The translations under genes were made by a program, and so were the position numbers. Shown in pieces: positions 7,827 to 16,346 of a stretch of 37,745 nt of DNA. This stretch comes from CAYSYM01 sp964435115 (GTDB lineage Bacteria > Chloroflexota > UBA6077 > CF-72). The DNA is taken from assembly GCA_964435115.1 (NCBI GenBank), contig CAYSYM010000037.1, forward strand, positions 1 through 37,745, given 5' to 3'. Under the pieces are notes generated by a model. That model did not search any database. It was not told where the DNA came from and saw only the letters and a program-made list of their open reading frames with translations. How positions within the stretch are numbered: position 1 is the stretch's first letter; each line of letters starts with the position of its first letter.

Positions 7827-8232
7827 CGTGGACGGCTCCCTGTAGGTACGAGGATCGGCCCTGCTGGCCGGGCGCGATCAGGATAGTGCGGGTCCCGTCG
7901 ACACGATGTGCTCACGCGTAGGTGCAGACTTCGACCGTGCCAGCCCTCCCATTGTACGCCTTCCGGCGAGTCGTGCGCCCGGTATCACGCGCGTCTTCGC
8001 GCCTGGCCGGTGCCCGCTCCCCAGCCCCGCTGCGAGATCGGCCAGGCCGCCCACGGCCAGCGGCCCCGATTCATGGCCGCTCGGCCGGCCGCGCGAAGGA
8101 CAATCACCAGGCGCCGTACCCCGCGCGGGGCTCGCGGCGCGCGGGCGCCCGCTTCCCTGACGCCGCCTTCGCCTCCCGTCCGTCGCTTGATCTTCTGCAC
8201 GTGTCATGCACACCCCTGCCCGCCCGCTTGAG

Positions 8233-8267
8233 CCTGGCGTCGGGCCCCGCTACCCTGGCGTCGGGCC
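8233..8267 (+). repeat. Pair of 14-bp direct repeats upstream of the hydratase genes
   Basis: CCTGGCGTCGGGCC occurs at 8233-8246 and again at 8254-8267, a 21-bp period equal to two helical turns, 34 nt before the GTG of the first crotonase gene. This is a plausible tandem operator on one DNA face. The regulator is unknown; the FadR-type GntR protein at 10000-10737 is a candidate by proximity. Confidence 0.4.
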
Positions 8268-8286
8268 GGTCCCACCCCACCCTCCC

Positions 8287-8292
8287 AGGAGG
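8287..8292 (+). promoter_or_regulatory. Strong ribosome-binding site for the enoyl-CoA hydratase GTG
   Basis: AGGAGG with an 8-nt spacer fixes the GTG start at 8301. Confidence 0.75.
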
Positions 8293-8300
8293 CCCCCGGC

Positions 8301-9074
8301 GTGCCCTACGAGTTCGTCCTCACAGCCACCGAGGGACCAGTTGGCATCGCCACCCTCAACCGGCCCAGGCAGTTGAACGCCCTCTCCGGCCCGGTCATGG
8401 AGGAGCTGGTGGACGCGCTCCAACGCTTCGACGCTGACTCGGCCATCCGCGCGATCGTGCTCACGGGCGGCCCACGCGTCTTCGCCGCGGGCGCTGACCT
8501 CAAGGAGATGGCCGACGCCACGGCGGCCGAGATGCTCGCCCGCAACCGCATCGCGCTATGGGACCGCCTGAGACGCATCACCAAGCCGCTCATCGCGGCC
8601 GTGTCCGGCTACGCCCTGGGGGGCGGCTGTGAGCTGGCGATGCTGTGCGACCTCATCATCGCCTCTGAGACGGCGCGCTTCGGCCAGCCAGAGATCAACG
8701 TCGGCCTCATTCCCGGGGCCGGCGGCACCCAGCGCCTCACGCGGACCGTCGGCAAGTCCGTCGCCATGGACCTGGTCCTCACCGGACGGCAGCTCGACGC
8801 GGAGGAGGCGTTCCGCCGCGGCCTGGCAGCGCGCGTCGTACCGCCAGAGCTCGTGGTCGAGGAAGCGGTCAGGCTGGGCCGTGAGCTGGCGGAGAAGCCG
8901 CCGATCTCGGTGCGCCTGGCCAAGGAGGCCGTCACCAGGGCGTTCGAAGGGCGGCTGGACGATGGACTGGAGCTGGAACGGACGCTCTTCTACTTCCTCT
9001 TCGCCACGCGGGACGCCCACGAGGGCATGCACGCCTTCATCGAGAAGCGTCGCCCCGTCTACGAAGGCCGCTAG
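8301..9074 (+). CDS. Enoyl-CoA hydratase (crotonase family)
   Basis: It hydrates trans-2-enoyl-CoA to 3-hydroxyacyl-CoA in fatty-acid, phenylacetate or related acyl-CoA degradation. The 257-residue protein has the crotonase signature throughout: oxyanion-hole segment FAAGADLKEM (61-70), GYALGGGCELAMLCDL (103-118) with the first catalytic Glu at 111, and FGQPEINVGLIPGAGGTQRL (127-146) with the second catalytic Glu at 131. Both glutamates are present, so it should be an active hydratase. It ends 2 nt before a paralogous crotonase, so the two are clearly co-transcribed. Best matches would be expected among PaaF-like or short-chain hydratases; the chain-length preference cannot be read from sequence. 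The start is set by AGGAGG 8 nt upstream. Confidence 0.93.
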   Translation: MPYEFVLTATEGPVGIATLNRPRQLNALSGPVMEELVDALQRFDADSAIRAIVLTGGPRVFAAGADLKEMADATAAEMLARNRIALWDRLRRITKPLIAAVSGYALGGGCELAMLCDLIIASETARFGQPEINVGLIPGAGGTQRLTRTVGKSVAMDLVLTGRQLDAEEAFRRGLAARVVPPELVVEEAVRLGRELAEKPPISVRLAKEAVTRAFEGRLDDGLELERTLFYFLFATRDAHEGMHAFIEKRRPVYEGR

Positions 9075-9076
9075 CC

Positions 9077-9871
9077 ATGGTTGAGACCCTGACGCTCGAC
9101 CAGCACGAGGGGGTGCAGACCATTGCCCTGAACCGCCCGAGCCGGCTCAACGCCCTCTCCACCGACCTTCTCCGCGAGTTGAACGACGTGCTCAGAGCGA
9201 CCGAGCAGGACGACGCCGTGCGCGTGGTCGTGCTCACCGGCCGCGGCCGGGCGTTCTGCTCCGGCGCCGACCTCGCCGAATTCGGCCCGCCGAGCGAAGC
9301 GGTGAGCTGGCCGCCGGCCCTCGGCGACCTGCTGCGCACCCGCATCAACCCCGTGATCCTGCGGCTGCGGTCCATCGAGAAGCCGGTCCTGGCCGCCGTC
9401 AACGGCGTGGCGGCGGGCGCGGGCATGAGCCTCGCCCTCGCCTGCGACCTGCGCGACGCCGCCGAGTCGTCGCAGTTCATCCAGGCGTTCGCCAACATTG
9501 GCCTGGTCCCGGACGCGGGGAGCTTCTACTTCCTGCCACGCCTGGTGGGGGCCAGCAAGGCGCTCGAGCTCGCCTGGACGGCCCAGCCCGTGCCGGCGCG
9601 CGAAGCCCTGGAGCTCGGCCTCGTCAACCGCGTTGTCCCCGACGCGAGCTTGATGGATAGCACGCTCGAGCTGGCGGCCCGCCTGGCGCGAGGGCCGGCC
9701 AGGGCCATCGGCCTCACCAAGCGCGGCATGAACCAGGCCCATGAGCTGGGGCTGGCGCGCGTCCTGGAGATGGAGGCGGGCTACCAGACGATCGCCGCGC
9801 GCACGTCCGATTTCGCGGAAGGCGTAGCCGCGTTCCTGGAGAAGCGGCCGGCCCGCTTCACAGGCGCGTAG
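9077..9871 (+). CDS. Enoyl-CoA hydratase/isomerase, PaaG-like
   Basis: A 264-residue crotonase-fold protein following the first hydratase by 2 nt. Oxyanion segment FCSGADLAEF (60-69), then GVAAGAGMSLALACDLR (110-126), where the first hydratase glutamate is absent, and FANIGLVPDAGSFYFLPRLVG (138-158), where Asp146 replaces the usual glutamate position. This combination is the pattern of PaaG-type isomerases (2-(1,2-epoxy-1,2-dihydrophenyl)acetyl-CoA isomerase and delta3/delta2-enoyl isomerases), so isomerisation is more likely than hydration. No phenylacetate epoxidase genes are nearby, so the pair may serve a more general beta-oxidation role. It converges on the GntR gene. Confidence 0.88.
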   Translation: MVETLTLDQHEGVQTIALNRPSRLNALSTDLLRELNDVLRATEQDDAVRVVVLTGRGRAFCSGADLAEFGPPSEAVSWPPALGDLLRTRINPVILRLRSIEKPVLAAVNGVAAGAGMSLALACDLRDAAESSQFIQAFANIGLVPDAGSFYFLPRLVGASKALELAWTAQPVPAREALELGLVNRVVPDASLMDSTLELAARLARGPARAIGLTKRGMNQAHELGLARVLEMEAGYQTIAARTSDFAEGVAAFLEKRPARFTGA

Positions 9872-9999
9872 CACACGCCCGCCGGCGTACGGGGGCAGTG
9901 TCAGCCTGGGGCCGCCGCGCAGGGATCAGCCTCCGGCGCCGCCGTGCCACCGGGGCGGGATGCCCGCTCCGCTGTAGGAGGCCGCGACGACACCGGGGA

Positions 10000-10737
10000 T
10001 CAGGCCACTGGCGCGTCCCCGCCTGCCAGCGCGCGGAGGATGCCCTCGCGCACCTCTGTGACGTGCGCGAGCGTGGCGTCGAAGGCCGCCTGGGCGTCCC
10101 GACGGTGGACCGCGGCCAGGATCGCTTCGTGGCCGCGCAGGCTCATCTGCGGACGGTCCGGTACGTGCAGGTAGCTCTGGCGCGACTCACGCAGGAGGTC
10201 CAGGATGACGTTGTGGAGGCCGAGGAGCACCCGATTGTCGGCCGCCATCGCGAGCTGGTAGTGGAACGCCGTGTCCTCGTCCACGAACGACTCGCCCCGG
10301 GCGATGCACTCGCGCTGCCGGTCGAGGAGCCGTTCCATCTCCGCCAGGTGCTCGTCGGTGGCGTGCTCGGCCGCGCGTCGGGCGATGCCCGGCTCCAGGA
10401 GCTGGCGCACCTCCAGGATCTCCTCCAGCTCGCGCCTCCCGCGCAGGATGGCGGCCGCCAGCGGCGGGATGAGTGCGTCTGGATCGGCGCTCCGGACGAA
10501 GGTGCCACCACCCTGGCGACTCTCGATGATCCCCTGCATCTCCAGGGCGCGCAGCGCCTCGCGCACCGAGGTCCGGCTCACGCGGAACCGCTCGGCGAGC
10601 TCCCGTTCGGGCGGGATCTGGTCGCCCGGTTCCCAGCTCCCTTCGCGAATGAGCGTCTGGATCTGGTGGACGATGTGCTCGTAGATGCGGCTTCGCTTGA
10701 TCGGCTCGATGGCCGGCCTCATTGTCTCTACCGACAT
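10000..10737 (-). CDS. GntR-family transcriptional regulator, FadR/FCD subfamily
   Basis: A 245-residue DNA-binding repressor-type protein. The N-terminal winged helix-turn-helix spans about 16-80 (RIYEHIVHQIQTLIREG, GDQIPPERELAERFRVSRTSVREALRALE, GIIESRQGGGTFV). An all-helical FCD ligand domain follows (about 95-235), with VDEDTAFHYQLAMAADN and GHEAILAAVHRRDAQAA carrying the acidic and histidine residues that often hold a metal and carboxylate ligand. The ATG at 10737 is chosen because GGAGGAG lies directly before it; an in-frame extension upstream to 10848 lacks any signal. It is convergent with the crotonase pair and divergent from the molybdopterin oxidoreductase gene. Control of one of these neighbours by an acyl or carboxylate ligand is an inference. 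Confidence 0.9.
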   Translation of the reverse strand: MSVETMRPAIEPIKRSRIYEHIVHQIQTLIREGSWEPGDQIPPERELAERFRVSRTSVREALRALEMQGIIESRQGGGTFVRSADPDALIPPLAAAILRGRRELEEILEVRQLLEPGIARRAAEHATDEHLAEMERLLDRQRECIARGESFVDEDTAFHYQLAMAADNRVLLGLHNVILDLLRESRQSYLHVPDRPQMSLRGHEAILAAVHRRDAQAAFDATLAHVTEVREGILRALAGGDAPVA

Positions 10738-10876
10738 CCCTCTCCTCCCCCAATCGCCGTAAGCATACCAGCGGCACCGCCGAACACCACCACCTGCGCC
10801 GCCCGGCACGCTGGAAGTACCAGGTGCCGAGCGCCTAGACTGACGCAAGGACTCGTGCAGGCAGAACCAGCGACCG

Positions 10877-11488
10877 ATGGCCTTTAACGTCTTCCGTCGA
10901 GAACAGGGCGCGCGCGCGCGGCGTGTGGCCGACCGCCTGCCGCCCGGGCAGTACCTGACCGATAAGTGGCCGGTCCTTCACTACGGGAACGTCCCGAGCA
11001 TAGACCTGGCCACCTGGAGCTTCACGATCCGCGGGCTGGTGGATCACCCCGTCCGCCTGAGCTATGCCGAGCTGATGAAGCTGCCACGCAAGACGGTGAA
11101 GGCGGACGTCCACTGCGTCACTCGCTGGAGCATGCTCGACAGCACGTGGGAAGGCATCCCCGTCCTCGAGGTGATGAAGCTGGTTCAACTCAGGCCAGAG
11201 GCGACGCACGTGCTGGTGCTGGCCGAGCAAGGGTTCACAACCAACCTCAGCCTGGAGGACTTCCTCCGCGAGGACAACCTGCTGGCGGACCGGCGCAACG
11301 GCGAGACCATTGCGCCGGAGCACGGCTGGCCGCTCCGGCTGTTCGTGCCGCACCTGTACTTCTGGAAGAGCGCCAAGTGGGTGCGTGGCCTCGAGCTGAT
11401 GCAGGGCGACCGCCCCGGTTTCTGGGAGCAGTACGGCTACCACATGCGCGGCGACCCCTGGCGCGAGGAGCGCTACGACTGGCAGTAG
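10877..11488 (+). CDS. Sulfite oxidase-like molybdopterin oxidoreductase, cytosolic
   Basis: A 203-residue protein with the Oxidored_molyb fold: WSFTIRGLVDHPVRLSYAEL (47-66), the cofactor-ligating cysteine in ADVHCVTRWS (Cys80), WEGIPVLEVM, EQGFTTNLSLEDFL, APEHGWPLRLFVPHLYFWKSAKWVRGLEL (cofactor-binding and active-site region), and a Trp/Tyr-rich C-terminus. No twin-arginine signal peptide or C-terminal dimerisation domain is present, so it resembles the small cytosolic YedY/MsrP-like group rather than true sulfite oxidase. The substrate and electron partner are unknown. It fits the cofactor-synthesis genes in this window (moeA twice, moaC, mog). TAGACT at 10836-10841 may be its -10. Its neighbour across 139 nt is the divergent GntR gene. 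Confidence 0.9.
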   Translation: MAFNVFRREQGARARRVADRLPPGQYLTDKWPVLHYGNVPSIDLATWSFTIRGLVDHPVRLSYAELMKLPRKTVKADVHCVTRWSMLDSTWEGIPVLEVMKLVQLRPEATHVLVLAEQGFTTNLSLEDFLREDNLLADRRNGETIAPEHGWPLRLFVPHLYFWKSAKWVRGLELMQGDRPGFWEQYGYHMRGDPWREERYDWQ

Positions 11489-11551
11489 ACCCGCCCGGGC
11501 TGGCGGGTACGCCCGCTGCGACTCCCGGCCGCCAGGAGGAGGCCGCGTGTC

Positions 11552-12361
11552 TCAGACTGCCGTGAGGCCGCCGTCCACGGCGATGACCTGGCCGGTAATG
11601 TAGGACGAGGCAGGCGAGGCCAGGAGCACCGCCAGCCCTTTCAGGTCCTCCTCGCCGCCGAAGCGACGCAGCGGAATGGCGTCCTTCAACCGGTCGCCCA
11701 CCTGCCCCAGCACGCCAGCGCTCATCCGCGTGGGGAAAAAGCCGGGGCAGATGCAGTTGACGGTGATGTTGTGCTCGGCCAGCTTGGCCGCCAGGTCGCG
11801 GGTGAAGTTGACTACCGCGCCCTTGCTCGTGTTGTACGGCAGCGTCTGGAGGATGCGCGGGTCGGTGCCGCGCAGCCCGGCGATCGACGCGACGTTGACG
11901 ATCCGCCCGCCCCGGCCCTGGTGGATCATGGCCAGGGCTACGGCGCGGCTGACGTAGAACGTGCCGTTCACGTTGGTACGGATCACCTTGTCCCACGCGT
12001 CGAGGGGGAGCTGCTCTAGCGGCGCGCCCCAGGTCGCTCCGGCGTTGTTGACCAGGATGTCGATCCCGCCGAGCTCCCTCTGCACGCGCCGCACGGCCTG
12101 CTCGACGTTGCCCGGGTCGGTGATGTCGCACGGCACGGCCAGCGCCCGGATCCCTTTGCCTGCCAGGTCCGCTTCGGCCTCGGCCAGGCCGGCGAGCTTG
12201 CGGGCCGTGATGGCGACCGCCGCCCCGGCTTCGCCCAGGCCTTCGGCGATCTGGAAGCCGAGGCCCCGGCTGCCACCCGTGACGAGCGCGACCAGTCCGT
12301 CGAGGCGCAGGCGGTCCAGGACCGCCACGTGCGTCCCGCTCCTGTCTGCCACGCTCACCAC
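11552..12361 (-). CDS. SDR-family NAD(P)-dependent oxidoreductase
   Basis: A 269-residue classical short-chain dehydrogenase/reductase. Cofactor motif VTGGSRGLG (27-35), structural NNAG (105-108), catalytic Ser159 in NVASIAG, and Tyr176-x3-Lys180 in YNTSK are all present, with the typical C-terminal ITGQVIAVDGG. Sequence around GFFPTRMSAGVL and RFGGEEDLKGLAVLLAS resembles gluconate 5-dehydrogenase/3-ketoacyl reductase-like members, but the substrate cannot be assigned. The reading starts at GTG 12361 without a Shine-Dalgarno sequence; a later GTG near residue 12 is also possible. It is convergent with the molybdopterin oxidoreductase. About 200 nt of non-coding sequence separates it from the upstream transporter genes on the same strand. 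Confidence 0.9.
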   Translation of the reverse strand: MVSVADRSGTHVAVLDRLRLDGLVALVTGGSRGLGFQIAEGLGEAGAAVAITARKLAGLAEAEADLAGKGIRALAVPCDITDPGNVEQAVRRVQRELGGIDILVNNAGATWGAPLEQLPLDAWDKVIRTNVNGTFYVSRAVALAMIHQGRGGRIVNVASIAGLRGTDPRILQTLPYNTSKGAVVNFTRDLAAKLAEHNITVNCICPGFFPTRMSAGVLGQVGDRLKDAIPLRRFGGEEDLKGLAVLLASPASSYITGQVIAVDGGLTAV

Positions 12362-12562
12362 GCGCTAGTCTCTAGACCCCCTGCCTCCGTGTCAAGCGGG
12401 GAGCGCGCTCGGCCGGGGTCGGTCGATCCCGGTGGGGGTCGGCAGGAAGGCCGGCTGGCTCGATCGACGCCGCGCTGAGTGTGGAAGAGCCAGCGCCAGC
12501 GTGTGGCACCGCTCCGTACGAGGCAACGGCTCCGCGAATCGAGACGAGCCTGGCCGTGCGCG

Positions 12563-13504
12563 CTACGGCATCCGCAGCCGCGGGTCGAGGGCGTCCCGCA
12601 GCGAGTCGCCAAGCAGGTTGAAGGCCAGGACGGCGGCGCTGATGGCGAGGCCCGGCGCCAGCGCCAGCCACGGGGCGCGCTCGGCGGTTGCCACGGCCCC
12701 CTTCAGCATCAAGCCCCAGGTTGCGGTCGGCTCGGCTACGCCCAGGCCGAGGAAGCTGAGCGACGCCTCGAGCAAGATCGCCTGGCCAAGGAAGGCGGTG
12801 AGCATGATCAGGTAGGGCGCCAGCACGTTCGGCAGCATGTGGCGGAGGATGATGCGTGCGTGGCCCGCGCCGATACAGCGCGCCGCTTCCACGTAGGGCA
12901 TCGCCCGCACCGCGAGGGCGCTCGCGCGCACGACCCGGGAGACGCGGGGGATCATGGGCACCGTCACGGCCAGGATCAGCTTGTCCACGCCATTGCCTAG
13001 CGCCGCCACGACGGCGATCGCCAGGATGATCAGCGGGAAGCTCAGCAGCATGTCCATCAGTCGTTCCAGGGCCAGGTCCACCTTCCCGCCAAAGTAGGCG
13101 CTGATCACGCCCAGCAGGGCGCCCAGCGAGGAGCCCACGATCGACGAGACGAAGCCCACCAGGAGCGCGGTGCGCGAGCCGTACACCATCCGGCTCAGCG
13201 CGTCGCGCCCGAAGGCGTCCGTGCCGAGCGGGTGCGCGGCGCTGGGAGGCTTGAGCACGTCGAGAAAGCTGGTCTCCTCCGGGTTCGGGAGTGGCAGGGC
13301 GTCGGCCAGGACGGCCAGCAGGATCATCGCCAGGATGACCAGCGCCGCGATCACCCCCAGCGTGCGGCGGCGAGCGAAGTCGGCCGTCCAGGCCGCGGCC
13401 GCCGCGGGCGCGGCGCGCTCCGGCCGGCCACGGACCGGCGCGGTGAGCGCGATAGGTGCGGCCGGCCGGGGCGAGGACGCTCCGGGCGCTCGAGGGACAG
13501 CCAC
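12563..13504 (-). CDS. Peptide/nickel-type ABC transporter permease, DppC-like
   Basis: An inner-membrane subunit of an ABC importer for peptides or similar solutes. The 313-residue protein has an Ala/Pro-rich N-terminal tail, a first membrane helix at about 48-70 (LGVIAALVILAMILLAVLADAL), the HPLGTDAFGRDALSRMVYGSRTAL signature of DppC/OppC periplasmic loops, several further hydrophobic helices, and the EAA loop that docks the ATPase (EAARCIGAGHARIILRHMLP, about 205-224). It starts at GTG 13504, 9 nt after the dppB-like stop, so the two permeases are one transcription unit with the binding protein upstream. No ATPase genes follow; the next gene on the strand is the SDR after 200 nt. Confidence 0.93.
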   Translation of the reverse strand: MAVPRAPGASSPRPAAPIALTAPVRGRPERAAPAAAAAWTADFARRRTLGVIAALVILAMILLAVLADALPLPNPEETSFLDVLKPPSAAHPLGTDAFGRDALSRMVYGSRTALLVGFVSSIVGSSLGALLGVISAYFGGKVDLALERLMDMLLSFPLIILAIAVVAALGNGVDKLILAVTVPMIPRVSRVVRASALAVRAMPYVEAARCIGAGHARIILRHMLPNVLAPYLIMLTAFLGQAILLEASLSFLGLGVAEPTATWGLMLKGAVATAERAPWLALAPGLAISAAVLAFNLLGDSLRDALDPRLRMP

Positions 13505-13513
13505 GGCCGAGCC

Positions 13514-14467
13514 TTACCCGTAGCTGACCCGGGGGTCCAGCCACCCGTACAGGAGGTCCACCACGAAGTTCACGAGCACGAACGTCGCCGAGATCAGCAG
13601 GATCAGCGACTGGGTCATGGTGTAGTCGCGTCGGGTGACCGCATCCACCAGCAGCTTGCCGATCCCGTTCAGGTTGAACACCTGCTCGGTAACGACCAGG
13701 CCGCCGACGAGGAACGCGAACTCGAGGCCAATCACGGTGACGATCGGCAGCAACGCGTTGCGCAGGGCATGGCGGGCGACCACCGCCCGTTCGGCCAGCC
13801 CCTTCGCACGGGCAGTCCGCACGTAGTCCTCGCGTAGCACCTCGAGCACCGTGCTGCGCGTCATGCGTGTGGCGACCGCCGAGTAGCGGTAGCCGACCGC
13901 CAGCGCCGGCCAGATCAACTGCGCCAGGTTCTCGCCAGGGTTCGTGGCGAACGGCGTGAAGCTGAGCGGCGGCGACCAGCGGAAGAAGCTGAGCAGCCCC
14001 AGGATGATCAGCAGGCCCAGCCAGAAGGAGGGCACGGCCAGGCCGGCGATGCTGAAGACACGGATGGCGTAGTCCACCCAGGTGTCCTGTCTGACCGCGG
14101 CCAGCACGCCGAGGGGGATGGAGATCAGGACCGCGATGAGGGTGGCCATGGCCGCGAGCTGCAAGCTCAGCTCGAGCCTGATGGCGACCTCCCGGGCCAC
14201 CGGTTGTCCGGTCCACATGGACTCGCCCAGGTCTAGCCGCGCCAGCCCGCCGAGCCAGTCCAGGAACTGCGCCCAGACCGGCTTGTCCAGCCCCAGCCGG
14301 GCACGTTCGGTCTCCATCTGCTCGCGCGGGATCGTGGCGCCGCTGTCGGCGTACTTGAGCGCAACGATGTCCCCCGGCACCACCCGCAGGACCACGAACG
14401 TGATGGCGGCCACGCCGAACAACGTGGGCACCATCAACAGCAGGTGGTTGACGACGTAGCGAGTCAT
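13514..14467 (-). CDS. Peptide/nickel-type ABC transporter permease, DppB-like
   Basis: The partner permease, 317 residues. It opens with the DppB-type first helix YVVNHLLLMVPTLFGVAAITFVVLRVVPGD, followed by a periplasmic stretch (LGLDKPVWAQFLDWLGGLARLDLGES) and five more membrane helices. The EAA loop reads YVRTARAKGLAERAVVARHALRNALLPIV in two adjoining halves, and the C-terminus ends in DLLYGWLDPRVSYG, typical for the family. The ATG at 14467 follows the binding-protein gene by 82 nt. With the DppC-like subunit it would form the transmembrane heterodimer. Confidence 0.94.
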   Translation of the reverse strand: MTRYVVNHLLLMVPTLFGVAAITFVVLRVVPGDIVALKYADSGATIPREQMETERARLGLDKPVWAQFLDWLGGLARLDLGESMWTGQPVAREVAIRLELSLQLAAMATLIAVLISIPLGVLAAVRQDTWVDYAIRVFSIAGLAVPSFWLGLLIILGLLSFFRWSPPLSFTPFATNPGENLAQLIWPALAVGYRYSAVATRMTRSTVLEVLREDYVRTARAKGLAERAVVARHALRNALLPIVTVIGLEFAFLVGGLVVTEQVFNLNGIGKLLVDAVTRRDYTMTQSLILLISATFVLVNFVVDLLYGWLDPRVSYG

Positions 14468-14549
14468 GCGCCGGCATCCAGCCCTCGGCCGATGGCCGGC
14501 AGTGAGGCGATGCCCGGAGCCACGGCGGGGTGCTGGCGACGCCCGGTGG

Positions 14550-16340
14550 CTATTGTGCCAGCCAGACCGTGCTCAGGTCCTGGTTGAGGTAGTGGCTTGG
14601 CGTGATGACCCACCCTTTCATCTTCGCGCTCTGCGGGATGATGCGGTACCACCAGAACGTCGGGATCTGCCAGGCCTGCTCGCCGATGGCGCGCCGCTCG
14701 AACTCCCAGATGATCTGCTTGCGCTTCTCGGGGTCCGTCTCACGCGTCTGGCGGTCGTACAGCTCGTCGAGCTGCGGGTCTTCGTACCGGCCGTAGTTGA
14801 TCGGGCTGCGGCTGGCCGAGATGTACTTGGCGAGCTGCAGGTCGGGCTCGTCGATATAGTCGCACTGGAAATCCAGCATCGCCTCGTAGTTCCCGTTGCG
14901 CAGGTCGGCCGTGTACGCGGCCGTCTCGAGCGGCTGCATGCTGGGGTTCAACCCGATGCGCTTCCACTGGTCGATCAGGAACACCCCCACGGGCTCGTAG
15001 GGCATCTGCACGTTGCGGTTCTTCAGCACGAAGCTGAAGCCGTCGGCCACCCCGGCCTCACGCAGGAGCTGCCGCGCCTGCTCGCGCTGGCTGGCGATGT
15101 CCCGCGAGAACCCCGGCACCTTGACGACCTCCTCCTCTGGCATGGCGAACGGGGCGCCGGGGCGAAGGCCGAGCCCCACGTCTTTCACGAAGGCAACCTG
15201 GCTGAGCGCCTTGCTCCCCTCCCAGCGGTCCAACGCGAGACTGAGCGCCCGCCGCACGCGGGCGTCGCCGAAGGGCGGCTTCTCCGTGTTGAACGCGACG
15301 CTCAGACTGCAGATCCACGGGCTCTCCTGAACCAGGATGTCGTTCCCCAGGGCGCGGACGAGGTCGTCACGAGCCGTGGGCGTGAAGCCGCGGAACTCGA
15401 CCTGCGCTCGCCCACCGCGTACGGCGGCCACCTGGGCGGCCGTGTCGGTGATGAAGATGGCGCGGAAGCTATCCAGGTATGGCTTCCCCTTGTCCCAGTA
15501 GTCCTCGAACCGCTTGCCGCTCATGTACGAGCCAGCCACGCGCTCGACGAACGTGAACGGCCCGGTCCCCATGATGTTCTTCTCGTACCACTTGATGTCC
15601 TGGGCGAGCTTGTCGGCGCTGTAGATGTAGTTGAACGGCGAGGCCAGCAGCGACAGGAATGAGCCCGAGGTGCGCTTCAGCGTGAAGACCACGGTCTGCG
15701 GATCGGGTGCCTCGATGGACTGCACCATGTCATAGGACGCCTTGCGCGGGCTGACGACGCCCTGCGGTGGGAAGATGATCTTGTCGAAGCTCGCCTTGAC
15801 GTCCCTGGAGGTGAGCGTGGAGCCATCGTGGAACTTCACGCCCTGGCGGAGCTTGAAGGTGTACTTCAGCTTGTCCTCGGAAACCGTCCAGCTCTCCGCG
15901 ACGTCACCGACGAGCTTGGTGTAGTCGAAGGGGTCGAAGCGGATCAGGAGGCTGTAGAACGGCGCCGTGGGCTGGAGCGCGGCGAACGATGTCTCACGAT
16001 GGGCATCGTATGACGGCGGCTCGGCAGAGACGATGAAGGCCAGCTCGCCGCCGCGCCGCGGCGTCTGGCCAATGCCAAGCTGGGCGGGCGTGGCCAACTG
16101 CGGGGCCGCGGCCGCAGGAGGCGTGGTCGGCTGGGCCGGGGCCGCCGTCGCCGTAGGGGCCGCCGCGGCAACCGTTGGTTTGGGTGCGGCGGCGGTTGGG
16201 GCGGGAGCAGCCGTCGCCGTGGCCGCCGGTGCTGCCGCCGGCTGGCACGCCGAGAGCGCCAGGAGCAGCGCCACCAAGCCCGCGCCCATGATCGTGGCGA
16301 GCGTCCGCGTCGTGCCGATCGGCATCCTCGTCACCCCCAT
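14550..16340 (-). CDS. ABC transporter substrate-binding lipoprotein, family 5
   Basis: The extracytoplasmic solute-capturing subunit of the peptide-type importer. From ATG 16340 it is 596 residues: a signal sequence TLATIMGAGLVALLLALSAC ending in a lipobox (LSA-Cys32), an Ala/Pro/Thr linker to about residue 90, then the family 5 extracellular domain (GGELAFIVSAEPPSYDAHR, LVGDVAESWTVSEDKLKYTF, FHDGSTLTSRDVKASFDKI, VRRALSLALDR, and a C-terminal IPTFWWYRIIP). Ligands in this family include peptides, nickel, glutathione and plant-derived compounds, so the solute is open. TACAAC (16347-16352) lies 6 nt before this ATG; a second ATG at 16325 has GGGGG 8 nt upstream. It heads the importer operon and is divergent from the CoA transferase. 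Confidence 0.92.
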   Translation of the reverse strand: MGVTRMPIGTTRTLATIMGAGLVALLLALSACQPAAAPAATATAAPAPTAAAPKPTVAAAAPTATAAPAQPTTPPAAAAPQLATPAQLGIGQTPRRGGELAFIVSAEPPSYDAHRETSFAALQPTAPFYSLLIRFDPFDYTKLVGDVAESWTVSEDKLKYTFKLRQGVKFHDGSTLTSRDVKASFDKIIFPPQGVVSPRKASYDMVQSIEAPDPQTVVFTLKRTSGSFLSLLASPFNYIYSADKLAQDIKWYEKNIMGTGPFTFVERVAGSYMSGKRFEDYWDKGKPYLDSFRAIFITDTAAQVAAVRGGRAQVEFRGFTPTARDDLVRALGNDILVQESPWICSLSVAFNTEKPPFGDARVRRALSLALDRWEGSKALSQVAFVKDVGLGLRPGAPFAMPEEEVVKVPGFSRDIASQREQARQLLREAGVADGFSFVLKNRNVQMPYEPVGVFLIDQWKRIGLNPSMQPLETAAYTADLRNGNYEAMLDFQCDYIDEPDLQLAKYISASRSPINYGRYEDPQLDELYDRQTRETDPEKRKQIIWEFERRAIGEQAWQIPTFWWYRIIPQSAKMKGWVITPSHYLNQDLSTVWLAQ

Positions 16341-16346
16341 CTGCCT

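Larger units (their letters stand above)
7827..8300. other. 474-bp intergenic region between zinc-ribbon gene and enoyl-CoA hydratase
   Basis: I see no supported gene here: open frames exist on both strands but have no family resemblance and no plausible start sites. It holds a TACAAT-like hexamer on the minus strand (7951-7956) and a TATCCT-like one (7880-7885), both possible promoters for the zinc-ribbon gene with a 5' leader of 50-120 nt, plus the paired direct repeat upstream of the hydratase listed separately. Confidence 0.5.

Noticed and set aside
7878..8213. A minus-strand 111-residue open frame upstream of the zinc-ribbon gene
   Set aside because: It has no ribosome-binding site, low-complexity Arg/Gly/Ala composition and no recognisable domain.
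12372..14477. A 701-residue minus-strand open frame
   Set aside because: It is out of frame with both permease genes, which have clear membrane helices and EAA loops.
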